64,000 nucleotides of DNA, taken from contig CAYRVX010000009.1 in NCBI GenBank assembly GCA_964427875.1, positions 28,706-92,705 on the forward strand. The letters run 5' to 3'. Source of the stretch: CAYRVX01 sp964427875 (GTDB taxonomy: Bacteria; Planctomycetota; Phycisphaerae; SM23-33). The notes beneath the pieces were generated by a model. It had not been told where the DNA came from. It made no database searches and saw nothing but the letters and a program-made list of their open reading frames with translations. Shown in pieces: positions 7,438 to 15,757 of the stretch; position 1 is the first letter of the stretch, and each line of letters opens with the position of its first letter. A program made the position numbers and the translations under genes.

Positions 7438-9048
7438 ATGCCCCAAGCACCTCCGGACGAGGCCACCCGCCGCCGGCCCAACATCATTCTCATCATGGTC
7501 GATGACATGGGGTTTTCGGACATCGGCTGCTACGGCTCGGAGATTCGCACGCCGAACGTCGATCGCCTCGCGCGAGGCGGCGTCGTGTTCTCGCAGATGT
7601 ACAACACGGCGCGGTGCTGCCCGACGCGGGCGTCGATCCTCACCGGGCTGTACCCCCACCAGGCGGGCGTCGGCGGGATGACGAAGGACCTGGGAACGCC
7701 GGCCTACCAGGGCTACCTCAACGACTCCTGCATCACCATCGCCGAGGCGCTCAAGGCCGGCGGCTATCAGACGTACATGTCGGGCAAGTGGCACTGCGGC
7801 GGGCCGTACAACGTCTGTCGGCCGGAAACGTGGGCGCCCGGAGACGCCACGCACCCCACCCCCGTCACACGAGGCTTCGACGAGTACTACGGCATGCTCT
7901 CCGGGGCCGGCAGCTACTTCGCCCCGCCCACGGTCATCCACAACGACACGTGGGTCAAGCCCGAGGGCGAGGGCTTCTACTTCACCGACGCCATCAGCGA
8001 CAACGCCGCGGCGATGATCGGCCGGGCGCACGGGCGCGGGGAGCCCTTCTTCCTTTACGTGGCCTACACCGCACCCCACTGGCCGCTTCACGCGCTGCCC
8101 GAGGACATCGAGAGGTACCGCGGCAAGTACGCCGGCGGCTGGGACGCCGTCCGAACGGCGCGCCACGAGCGGCTCAAGGGCTCGGGCCTGCTCGATCCGA
8201 AGTGGCCGATCTCCCGGCGCGACGAGAAGGCCCCGCCGTGGGAGGACGTGGCCGACAAGGACATCGAGGACGCCCGCATGGCCGTCTACGCCGCCCAGCT
8301 CGACCGCATGGACGCCGGCGTCGGGCGAATCCTCGATGAGCTCGACGAGCTCGGCATCGCCGACGACACGATGGTCATGTTCCTCTCCGACAACGGCGGG
8401 TGCCACGAGTTCCTCGATCCGGCCAGCCGGTGGATGGACCGGCTGAACACCGGCCGGCCCGACGGGCAGCCGATGCGGATGGGCAACATTCCCGGCCTGC
8501 CGCCCGGCCCGGCCGACACGTACCAGAGCTACACCGTCCCCTGGGCCAACGCCTCGAACACGCCGTTCCGCCTGTTCAAGCACTGGGTGCACGAGGGCGG
8601 CATCGCCACGCCGCTGATCGTGCGCTTCCCCGGTGTGGGCCAGCCCGGCGGGATCTCCCACGCCGTCAGCCACGTCATCGACGTCCTGCCCACCTGCCTC
8701 GACGCCGCCGGCGTGGAGTACCCCGAGCAGTACGCCGGCCGGGCGGTCACGCCCGTCGAGGGCCGCAGCATGATGCCCTTCATCCGTGGCGAAGAGGACC
8801 GCGGCGGGCGAATCCTCTTCTGGGAGCACGAGGGCAATCTCGCCGTCCGCGACGGGCGGTGGAAGCTCGTCGCCAAGTGGGACCGCGTCACCGGCCCGTG
8901 GGAGCTCTACGACATGGTCGCCGACCGCACCGAGCTGAACGACCTCGCCGCCGCAAAAGGTGACAAGGTCAAGCAGCTCGCCGCCCTCCACGCCGAATGG
9001 GCCGATAGCATCGCCGCCGTCCCCTGGGAGCAGCTCATCGCGAGGTGA
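7438..9048 (+). CDS. Sulfatase (arylsulfatase family, Cys type)
   Basis: A 536-residue sulfatase that hydrolyses sulfate esters, probably on sulfated glycans. The metal site begins NIILIMVDDMGFSD (Asp22, Asp23). The formylglycine motif C-x-P-x-R reads CCPTR, with Cys60 the residue expected to be converted. Later conserved parts are GKWHCGG, PHWPLHALPEDIERY and MVMFLSDNGG. There is no signal peptide: the protein starts MPQAPPDEATRRRPN directly before the core, which is unusual for this mostly secreted family. An AGAGG site lies upstream of the ATG. It starts 43 bases after the HEAT-repeat gene and overlaps a possible GTG start of the next gene. Confidence 0.93.
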   Translation: MPQAPPDEATRRRPNIILIMVDDMGFSDIGCYGSEIRTPNVDRLARGGVVFSQMYNTARCCPTRASILTGLYPHQAGVGGMTKDLGTPAYQGYLNDSCITIAEALKAGGYQTYMSGKWHCGGPYNVCRPETWAPGDATHPTPVTRGFDEYYGMLSGAGSYFAPPTVIHNDTWVKPEGEGFYFTDAISDNAAAMIGRAHGRGEPFFLYVAYTAPHWPLHALPEDIERYRGKYAGGWDAVRTARHERLKGSGLLDPKWPISRRDEKAPPWEDVADKDIEDARMAVYAAQLDRMDAGVGRILDELDELGIADDTMVMFLSDNGGCHEFLDPASRWMDRLNTGRPDGQPMRMGNIPGLPPGPADTYQSYTVPWANASNTPFRLFKHWVHEGGIATPLIVRFPGVGQPGGISHAVSHVIDVLPTCLDAAGVEYPEQYAGRAVTPVEGRSMMPFIRGEEDRGGRILFWEHEGNLAVRDGRWKLVAKWDRVTGPWELYDMVADRTELNDLAAAKGDKVKQLAALHAEWADSIAAVPWEQLIAR

Positions 9049-9074
9049 GATCGCACGGCGACGTGAGGAAGGCC

Positions 9075-9632
9075 ATGCCCTCCAGGACGCACAGGACGGC
9101 CGTCGTGCTCATCCCGCCGGAGGATGTCTGGCAGCCCATCCAGGCGATTCGGCGGGAGCACGACCGGCAGGTGCGGCGGTGGATGCCGCACGTGACGCTG
9201 CTGTATCCCTTTCGGCCGCACGAGGAGTTCGACGCGGCTGCGGGGGCTCTGGCGGAGGCCTGCCGCAGCGTCGAGCCGTTCGAGGTCTCGCTCGGGGAGC
9301 TCCGCTGGTTCTCTCACGGCCGGCGAGGCTTCACGATGTGGCTTTCGCCCGAACCCGCGGGAGAGCTCGTCGAGCTTCACGAGGCCCTGTGGCTAACGGC
9401 GCCGGACTGCGACCACGTCCGCCGCCACGCGGTGGGCTTTGTGCCGCACCTGAGCGTCGGCCAGGTCCGCGACCGGCGGCGGCTCGACCGGCTGATCGCG
9501 ACACTTCAGGCGGATTGGCGGCCGATCCGCTTTCGCGCGACGGCCGTCAGCCTGATCCGCCGCGAGGATCCCCCCGACGACGTGTTCCGCGTGGACCGCT
9601 TGCTTCCGCTTGGCGCGCCGCGCGAGGAGTGA
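9075..9632 (+). CDS. 2H phosphoesterase / 2'-5' RNA ligase-like protein
   Basis: A 185-residue protein with the two conserved H-x-[ST] motifs of the LigT/2H superfamily: PHVTLLYPF in the first half and VPHLSVGQ in the second. Members hydrolyse or ligate 2'-5' or cyclic phosphodiester bonds; the substrate here is unknown. The ATG at 9075 has GAGGAAGG just upstream. A GTG at 9045 overlapping the sulfatase stop would add ten residues and translational coupling. The context does not connect it clearly with glycan breakdown. Confidence 0.78.
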   Translation: MPSRTHRTAVVLIPPEDVWQPIQAIRREHDRQVRRWMPHVTLLYPFRPHEEFDAAAGALAEACRSVEPFEVSLGELRWFSHGRRGFTMWLSPEPAGELVELHEALWLTAPDCDHVRRHAVGFVPHLSVGQVRDRRRLDRLIATLQADWRPIRFRATAVSLIRREDPPDDVFRVDRLLPLGAPREE

Positions 9633-9666
9633 TACGCTGCGCGCGGTGCCAAGGAGCCCCGTCGCC

Positions 9667-10458
9667 ATGATTATCGACGCGGACTGTCACATCTCGCCCA
9701 CGCCCGAGGGGCGTATCAGCATCGGCTGCGACGAGCTGCTGCGGCGCATGGACCGCGCCGGCGTGGACAAGGCCGTCGCCTGGCTCCAGCCGCCGTACCT
9801 GCGCGACGTAGCGCCGGGCAACGCCTACGTGCATGAGGCGATGAGGGCCCACCCGGACCGCATTCTGGGCTTCGGCTGGGCCGACCCGAACCTCGGCGTC
9901 GAAGCCGCCCGGGACGAGGCCCGCAGATGCGTCGAGGAGTACGGCCTGTACGGCGTGAAGCTCAACGGCGCGCAGAACAGCTTCTACATCGACTCGCAGG
10001 AGCTTTCGATGCCCGTGATCGAGGCGATCGCCGCAACGGGGAAGCTGCTGGCGTTCCACATCGGCGCCGACGCATGCGAGCACACGCACCCGTTCCGGCT
10101 GGGCAGGATCGCCCGGCGGTTCGGCGAGGTTCAGATCCTGGCCGTCCACATGGGCGGCGTGGCCGTGCCCGACCTGTGCGACGCGATGATCGAGACCGCC
10201 GCCGAGTGCCCGAACATCCACCTCATCGGCAGCAACGTTCGCGCCCCGGCGATCCTGAAGGCCGTCAAGACCCTCGGGGCCGGGCGCGTGAGCTTCGGCA
10301 GCGACACGCCGTTCGCCTTCATGAACGTCGAGCGAGTCAAGTACGAGGCCCTGCTCGACGGCGAGGTGACCGACGAGGACAAGCGCCTCATCATGGGCGG
10401 CAACATTGCGCGGCTGTTCGGTCTTGCCGGGGCCCTTGACAGCGGGGAAACACAATGA
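9667..10458 (+). CDS. Amidohydrolase_2-type metal-dependent hydrolase
   Basis: A 263-residue TIM-barrel hydrolase of the amidohydrolase_2 type (as in ACMSD-like decarboxylases and hydrolases). The start MIIDADCH supplies the first metal ligands (D-x-H). Later conserved parts are GVKLNGAQN, FHIGADACEHTH, ILAVHMGG and RVSFGSDTPF, the last holding the usual catalytic Asp. AAGGAG precedes the ATG at a slightly long distance. The stop codon overlaps the start of the next gene (ATGA), so the two are probably translated together. A second, divergent member lies at 13578. The substrate is unknown. Confidence 0.82.
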   Translation: MIIDADCHISPTPEGRISIGCDELLRRMDRAGVDKAVAWLQPPYLRDVAPGNAYVHEAMRAHPDRILGFGWADPNLGVEAARDEARRCVEEYGLYGVKLNGAQNSFYIDSQELSMPVIEAIAATGKLLAFHIGADACEHTHPFRLGRIARRFGEVQILAVHMGGVAVPDLCDAMIETAAECPNIHLIGSNVRAPAILKAVKTLGAGRVSFGSDTPFAFMNVERVKYEALLDGEVTDEDKRLIMGGNIARLFGLAGALDSGETQ

Positions 10459-11552
10459 CGCGCTACGAAGGACTGCAAAGCCGGCAGGAGCCCGATTGGC
10501 AGGGACTGATCGACAACATCCTCCGCAAGGGCACGCCGGGCCGCGCTTATCACATCGAGCTGTTCCACGACGTGGAGGTCCGCGACGCGATCGCCGAGCG
10601 GTTCGGGCTCCCCGAAGGCGTCGCGAAGGGCCACCCGGACTACGAGCGATGGAAGCTGATCGCCGTGAACCGCCTCTGCGGGTTCGACTACGTTCGCATC
10701 GGCGTGGTGGGGATGGACTTCCACCTGCACCAGGACGCCGCGCCGGACACCGCCGGCCTGCCCCGCGCCGGCGGGCGGAGCTACCAGGACGAGCACACCG
10801 GCCCGATCATGACCTGGGAGGACTTCGAGAGCTTTCCCTGGCCGGATGCCCGCGCCCCGCACGCCATCAGCGAACTGGAGTGGTTCCAGGAGAACCTCCC
10901 CGACGACATGTGCATCATCGGCTCGGGGGGCTTCGCGCACTTCGCCGAGTTCCTGACCTGGCTGATGGGGTACGAGACGCTCTGTTACGGGCTCTACGAC
11001 AACCGCGAGCTGGTGGCCGCCATCACCCGAAAGCTCACCGAGCACTTCGAGGCCATCGTGGAGCAGATGCTCCAGTTCGACCGCGTGAAGGTCATCTGGG
11101 GCAGCGACGACATGGGCTTCAAGACCGCCCTGCTGATCTCGCGGGACGACACGAGGGAGTTCATCCTGCCCGGCCACAAGCTGATGGCGGAGATGTCGCA
11201 CGAGGCCGGGCGACCGTACCTGCTGCATTCCTGCGGCAATCTCAACGAGATCATGGACGACCTCATCGACGACGTGAAGATCGACGCCAAGCACAGCTTC
11301 GAGGACACGATCGAGGACGTGCGCGACCTGAAGGGCACGTACGGCCGGCGGATCGCGCTTCTGGGCGGGATCGACGTGGACTTCCTCTGCCGCGCCGACG
11401 AGCAGGCCGTCCGCCGGCGGGTCCGGGAGACGCTCGACGTCTGCATGCCCGGCGGGGGCTACTGCCTCGGCACCGGCAACAGCGTGGCCAACTACATCCC
11501 GCTGGAGAACTACCTGGCGATGGTTGATGAAGGTATGCTGTACGGGGCGTAG
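10455..11552 (+). CDS. Uroporphyrinogen decarboxylase-like protein (UroD/MtaA-type)
   Basis: A 365-residue protein of the UroD superfamily. The C-terminal half has LLHSCGNLNEIMDDLI, LLGGIDVDFL and GGGYCLGTGNSV, typical of the UroD/corrinoid methyltransferase group in which His-x-Cys binds zinc. It lacks the canonical N-terminal porphyrin motif and is therefore probably not a haem-synthesis UroD. Planctomycetes carry many such paralogues, thought to move methyl groups from methylated compounds. It overlaps the preceding amidohydrolase by four bases, suggesting that the two act in one catabolic step. Confidence 0.8.
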   Translation: MTRYEGLQSRQEPDWQGLIDNILRKGTPGRAYHIELFHDVEVRDAIAERFGLPEGVAKGHPDYERWKLIAVNRLCGFDYVRIGVVGMDFHLHQDAAPDTAGLPRAGGRSYQDEHTGPIMTWEDFESFPWPDARAPHAISELEWFQENLPDDMCIIGSGGFAHFAEFLTWLMGYETLCYGLYDNRELVAAITRKLTEHFEAIVEQMLQFDRVKVIWGSDDMGFKTALLISRDDTREFILPGHKLMAEMSHEAGRPYLLHSCGNLNEIMDDLIDDVKIDAKHSFEDTIEDVRDLKGTYGRRIALLGGIDVDFLCRADEQAVRRRVRETLDVCMPGGGYCLGTGNSVANYIPLENYLAMVDEGMLYGA

Positions 11553-11560
11553 GCACGACC

Positions 11561-12214
11561 ATGGAACAGAGCGCCGCACATACCAGGACGCACTGGGCCC
11601 TGCTCATCAGCGGTGCGGGTGTGCTTGTCTGGTCGGGCATCTCGCCGGCGGACCGGTTCACGTGGCTGCTGGAAGTGGCCCCCGCCGTCGCCGGCGCGGC
11701 GATCCTGCTGGGCACACGCCGCAAGTTCCGCTTTTCGACGCTGGCCTACGTGCTGGTCTGGATCCACGCGATCATCCTGATGGTGGGCGGGCATTGGACA
11801 TACGCGCAGATGCCCCTGTTCAACTGGCTTCGTGACGCGTTCGACCTGGCGCGGAACTACTACGACCGGGTGGGTCACCTGGCCCAGGGGTTCATCCCGG
11901 CGATCCTGGCGCGGGAGATCCTGCTGCGAACGTCTCCGCTGCGGCGCGGCAAGTGGCTGTTCGCAATCGTCTTGAGTTTCTGCCTGGCCATGAGCGCGGC
12001 GTACGAGCTGCTGGAATGGTGGGCTGCGGTCGCCGTCGGCGAGTCGGCCGATCAGTTCCTCGCCCTCCAGGGCGACGAGTGGGACAGCCAATGGGACATG
12101 CTCCTGGCGCTGCTGGGCGCCGTGGCCGCCCAGCTCCTGCTGGGCCGGGCGCACGACCGGTCGATAGCGAAGGTCGCCGCCGGTCCCCCCGATGACGACT
12201 CGAAGGCGGTGTGA
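11561..12214 (+). CDS. DUF2238 / YjdF-family inner membrane protein
   Basis: A 217-residue multi-pass membrane protein. Hydrophobic segments lie at about residues 12-28, 38-52, 60-78, 104-122, 132-150 and 176-194. The family signature is visible: YDRVGHLAQGFIPAILAREI, then YELLEWWAAVAVGESADQFL and QGDEWDSQWDM. The E. coli homologue YjdF has no known function. It begins eight bases after the UroD-like gene. Confidence 0.87.
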   Translation: MEQSAAHTRTHWALLISGAGVLVWSGISPADRFTWLLEVAPAVAGAAILLGTRRKFRFSTLAYVLVWIHAIILMVGGHWTYAQMPLFNWLRDAFDLARNYYDRVGHLAQGFIPAILAREILLRTSPLRRGKWLFAIVLSFCLAMSAAYELLEWWAAVAVGESADQFLALQGDEWDSQWDMLLALLGAVAAQLLLGRAHDRSIAKVAAGPPDDDSKAV

Positions 12215-12244
12215 CCTGCCCCCGGCGGCGGCACGCGGAGTTCG

Positions 12245-13588
12245 ATGATGCCTCGAAAGTGTGCCATCACAATTCGGTCACTCTTCTCCTGGCTCGTCTG
12301 CGTGCTTCTGTCGGCCGCAGCTTCCTGCGCCGACGATCCCTCGCCGCAGCAGGCCGCCGGAAGCTCCGTGGATGCCTCCACGCTGACGGGCAAGGTCATG
12401 TGTGGCTATCAGGGCTGGTTCGCCGCCGACGGAGACGGCTCGGGACGCGGGTGGGTCCACTACTCGCTCGGGGGCCGGTTCCGGCCGGGCCGGTGCTCGA
12501 TCGACTTCTGGCCGGACGTCAGCGATCTCGACGACGACGAGAAGTACCCCACCGCCTTCCGCCACCGCGACGGCAGCGTGGCGCACGTGTTCAGCTCGAT
12601 GAACCGCAAGACGGTCCTGCGGCACTTCCGGTGGATGAGGCGGTACGGCATCGACGGCGTCTTCGTGCAGCGCTTCGCCGGGGCGACCTTCCGCGCGACG
12701 TCGCGGAACCACTGCGATACCGTCCTGAGGCACTGCCGAGAGGGCGCCAACGCCAGCGGCCGGGCCTACGCCGTCATGTACGACCTCTCGGGCCTGCGAG
12801 CCGGACAGATGGACCGCGTCATCGGCGACTGGAAGAGGCTCGTCGACAAGATGGGAATCACCCGAAGCAGGTCCGACCGGGCGTACCTGCATCACAAGTC
12901 CCGGCCGGTGGTGGCCGTCTGGGGCGTCGGCTTCAACGACGGGCGGAAGTACACCCTCGCCGAGTGCGCCCGCCTGGTGGACTTCCTGGCCCGAGACGCC
13001 CGATACGGCCGCTGCACGGTGATGCTCGGCGTGCCGACGGGGTGGCGGACGTTCGACCGGGACAGCGTGAAGGACCCGGCCCTGCACGAGGTGATCGCCA
13101 AGGCACACATCGTCAGCCCGTGGACGATCGGGCGGTACCACACGATCGCCCTGGCCGCCCGTCACGGCCGCGTGCGCCTCGAGCCCGACATCGCCTGGTG
13201 CAAGGCCCGCGGCAAGGAGTATCTGCCCGTCGTCTTCCCCGGGTTCAGTTGGCACAACATGCGCCCGAGATCCCCGCTGGATCAGATCCCGCGCCTTGGC
13301 GGGCGGTTCCTCTGGAAGCAGTTCGTCGAGGCGAAGCGGGCCGGGGCGACGATGATCTACCAGGCCATGTTCGACGAGATCGACGAGGGCACGGCCGTCT
13401 TCAAGTGCACGAACGACCCGCCGGTCGGCGCCAGCCGGTTCGTCACCTACGAGGGGCTGCCCACGGATCATTACCTCTGGCTGGTCGGCATGGGCGGGCG
13501 GCTGCTCCGCGGACAGATCGAAATGACGGAGAAGATGCCTGCTCGCCGAGCGGCGGGCGGAAAGGAGCTCGACCGCGATGATCGTTGA
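12245..13588 (+). CDS. GH99/GH71-like secreted glycoside hydrolase
   Basis: A 447-residue protein with a signal peptide (LFSWLVCVLLSAAASCADD, a possible lipobox at SAAASC). The body starts KVMCGYQGWFAADGDGSGRG and continues with HFRWMRRYGIDGVFVQRF, MYDLSG, HHKSRPVVAVWG and VVFPGFSW. This pattern belongs to the GH99_GH71-like group found in planctomycetes, often annotated as xylosidase or arabinosidase. The reaction is probably endo- or exo-hydrolysis of a polysaccharide, but specificity is unknown. The start has GGAG five bases before it. Its end overlaps the next amidohydrolase by 11 bases. Confidence 0.83.
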   Translation: MMPRKCAITIRSLFSWLVCVLLSAAASCADDPSPQQAAGSSVDASTLTGKVMCGYQGWFAADGDGSGRGWVHYSLGGRFRPGRCSIDFWPDVSDLDDDEKYPTAFRHRDGSVAHVFSSMNRKTVLRHFRWMRRYGIDGVFVQRFAGATFRATSRNHCDTVLRHCREGANASGRAYAVMYDLSGLRAGQMDRVIGDWKRLVDKMGITRSRSDRAYLHHKSRPVVAVWGVGFNDGRKYTLAECARLVDFLARDARYGRCTVMLGVPTGWRTFDRDSVKDPALHEVIAKAHIVSPWTIGRYHTIALAARHGRVRLEPDIAWCKARGKEYLPVVFPGFSWHNMRPRSPLDQIPRLGGRFLWKQFVEAKRAGATMIYQAMFDEIDEGTAVFKCTNDPPVGASRFVTYEGLPTDHYLWLVGMGGRLLRGQIEMTEKMPARRAAGGKELDRDDR

Positions 13589-14321
13589 CAGCCACCAACA
13601 TCCGCACGGTTCGGTTGACCGGGTCATGGAGGAGTTCGGCATGGACGTGTCCGTGCTCCTGCCGGTCGGCAGCGATGCTGTCCGAAGAGCGCGGCAGATG
13701 GCCGAGGACGCGCCGGGCAAGTACGTGCCCTTCTTCTGGATCGACGTCGACAACATCGAACCCAGCATCGCCGAGCTGCAAACCGCCGTCGAGGAGTGGG
13801 GCTGCAAGGGAGTGAAGTTCCAGTTGCTCCTGCAACACCTCTACGCCGGCGATCGCCGCCTCTATCCCGTGTACGAAAAGTGTTCCGAACTCGGGCTCGT
13901 GGTGACCTTTCATATCGGGGCGGTGGCGTTTCCGAAGGAGTTCGGGATACCGCACATCACCAAGTATGCCCACCCGATGCCGATCGACGAGGTGGCGTTC
14001 GACTTCCCCGAGATGCGGATCATCCTCGCGCACATGGGGGGCAACTGGCACTACGAGGCGCTGATCATCGCGGAGAAGCACGAGAACGTGTTCATGGACA
14101 CCGCCTACCTGCCGTTCTTCTGCAAGCGGATGCTGCCGGACGTCACGCCGGCGCAGATCATCGAACGCGCGGTGGAGATCATCGGGCCCGAGCGAATCCT
14201 GTACGCATACGAAGGCCTCCCGCCGTCGGCGATCGGGGAACTGGGCATTCCCGAGGAGTCGAAGGAGCAGATCCTGGGGCTCAACGCCGCCAGGCTGTTC
14301 GGGCTGCGCCTGCCCGGCTGA
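13578..14321 (+). CDS. Amidohydrolase_2-type hydrolase (second copy)
   Basis: A 247-residue TIM-barrel protein starting MIVDSHQHPHG (metal ligands H-x-H). Other conserved parts are GCKGVKFQLLLQ, TFHIGAVAF, IILAHMGGNWHYEAL and RILYAYEGLPP. The last replaces the usual GSD or GTD catalytic motif with YEG, so activity may differ from the copy at 9667. AAGGAG precedes the ATG. It overlaps the upstream GH99-like gene by 11 bases and converges with the oxidoreductase at 14337, leaving 15 bases between them. Confidence 0.8.
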   Translation: MIVDSHQHPHGSVDRVMEEFGMDVSVLLPVGSDAVRRARQMAEDAPGKYVPFFWIDVDNIEPSIAELQTAVEEWGCKGVKFQLLLQHLYAGDRRLYPVYEKCSELGLVVTFHIGAVAFPKEFGIPHITKYAHPMPIDEVAFDFPEMRIILAHMGGNWHYEALIIAEKHENVFMDTAYLPFFCKRMLPDVTPAQIIERAVEIIGPERILYAYEGLPPSAIGELGIPEESKEQILGLNAARLFGLRLPG

Positions 14322-14336
14322 TGCGAACCGGCGTCT

Positions 14337-15566
14337 CTACGACGGGCCCAGTTGTACGACGCGGCCTTCCTCCATGCTCCGCTGGGCGGCCAGGCCCAGC
14401 ATCACCGCGCGCCGGCCGTCCTCCCAGCCGGCGACGGGCTCGCCGCCGGCGGCGCACGACCGCACGAAGCCGGCCAGGGCCCGATCGTCGGCCCCGCCGT
14501 GCCCGCCGCGGGCCAGCGGCGCGACGTCGTAGGCGCGCGGCGCCCTGGCCGCACGGTAGCTGACGTGGATCGTCTGCGTCAGCGGGTCGGCGCGAAGGGC
14601 GCCGCGGGACCCCAGGGCCATCAGCCACCGCCCGCTGACCTGGGGAGTGGTCACGCAGTTCATGGTGTACGTGGCACAGGCCCCGCCGGCGAACTGGACC
14701 GTCGCGGCGCCATATTCGAGGGTCTCGATGTCCCCGCGATACAGGCAGGCGTCGTGGGGCAGGTAGCCCTCGGCCGCCCCGAGCCGCTGCCATTCGTGCC
14801 AGAAACGCACCTGCTCGTCGCTGTCCGGATCGCCGACGATCAGCCCCCTGGGGCCCTGGTAGTCGTCGCACTCCCATCGCAGGTCGCACTGGCAGCAGCG
14901 CTCGGCCGCGCCGGGCTTGGGCTGGAAGACCTTGCGGCTCCCCACGGCGTAGACGCTCGCCGGCTCGTCCGCCGTCAGCCAGCACATCATGTCGAAGTCG
15001 TGAACGCTCTTGGTCACCCACAGTCCCCCGCCGACGCCCATCAGCCGGTTCCACCGCCTGAAGTACGTCCGCCCGCCGTAGTAGTACTCGTTCATCTCGA
15101 GCGTGAGGACCTCGCCGATCTCGCCGGCGGCGATGATCTCGTGGATCGTGTTGTACATCGGCCCCATGCGCATGTTGTGGCCCATGTAGAAGACCGCCTT
15201 CGACGCCTTCGCCGCGGCGATCATGCGGTCGCAGGCGTCCAGCGTGGTGGCCATGGGCTTCTCGCAGTAGACGTGCACGTCCCGCTCCAGCGCGGCGATG
15301 GCGGGCCCCTCGTGGAAGACGTCCGGCGTGTAGACGGCCAGGGCGTCGGGCCGGGTCTCGTCCAGGCATGCGGCCGTGTCGTCGAAGCACGGCGCCGACA
15401 GCCCGTAACGGTCGCGTGTCAGTTCCGCCCGCGCCTTGATCCTGTCCACCAGCGAGACGACCTCGATGCCGAAATCCCCGGCCAGTATGCTTCCGGTCAT
15501 CGACACGCCGCGAAGGCCCATGCCGGCGACCGCCAGGCGAAGTCTGTCATTCCCGTTGTCAGACAT
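14337..15566 (-). CDS. Gfo/Idh/MocA-family oxidoreductase
   Basis: A 409-residue NAD(P)-dependent sugar dehydrogenase type protein. The ATG at 15566 is preferred because AGGAG lies eight bases upstream, and the sequence then starts MSDNGNDRLRLAVAGMGLRG, the Rossmann nucleotide-binding turn. The family marker is VYCEKPMATTLDACD. The C-terminal domain has KSVHDFDMMCWLTADEP with the conserved His and Asp of the catalytic region. A four-Cys cluster (ERCCQCDLRWECDD) in the C-terminal domain is noteworthy and may bind a metal. There is no signal peptide, so it is cytoplasmic. It diverges from the GH42-like gene. Confidence 0.9.
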   Translation of the reverse strand: MSDNGNDRLRLAVAGMGLRGVSMTGSILAGDFGIEVVSLVDRIKARAELTRDRYGLSAPCFDDTAACLDETRPDALAVYTPDVFHEGPAIAALERDVHVYCEKPMATTLDACDRMIAAAKASKAVFYMGHNMRMGPMYNTIHEIIAAGEIGEVLTLEMNEYYYGGRTYFRRWNRLMGVGGGLWVTKSVHDFDMMCWLTADEPASVYAVGSRKVFQPKPGAAERCCQCDLRWECDDYQGPRGLIVGDPDSDEQVRFWHEWQRLGAAEGYLPHDACLYRGDIETLEYGAATVQFAGGACATYTMNCVTTPQVSGRWLMALGSRGALRADPLTQTIHVSYRAARAPRAYDVAPLARGGHGGADDRALAGFVRSCAAGGEPVAGWEDGRRAVMLGLAAQRSMEEGRVVQLGPS

Positions 15567-15757
15567 TCCGAACGCTCCTGATGCTCCCCGTCCGGTCCGT
15601 GATTTGTAAGGCGAAACGGCGCTCGATTCCACCGTAAACCGGCGGGAGCGCCGCCGGTCACACCTCGCTCGACTTGACCGCCCGAACGCGGCGCCATAGA
15701 TTCGTGGCGCTGCTGGACGCGGCAGATCAAGCCAAACTGCCGCCAGGAGAGCGCCCC

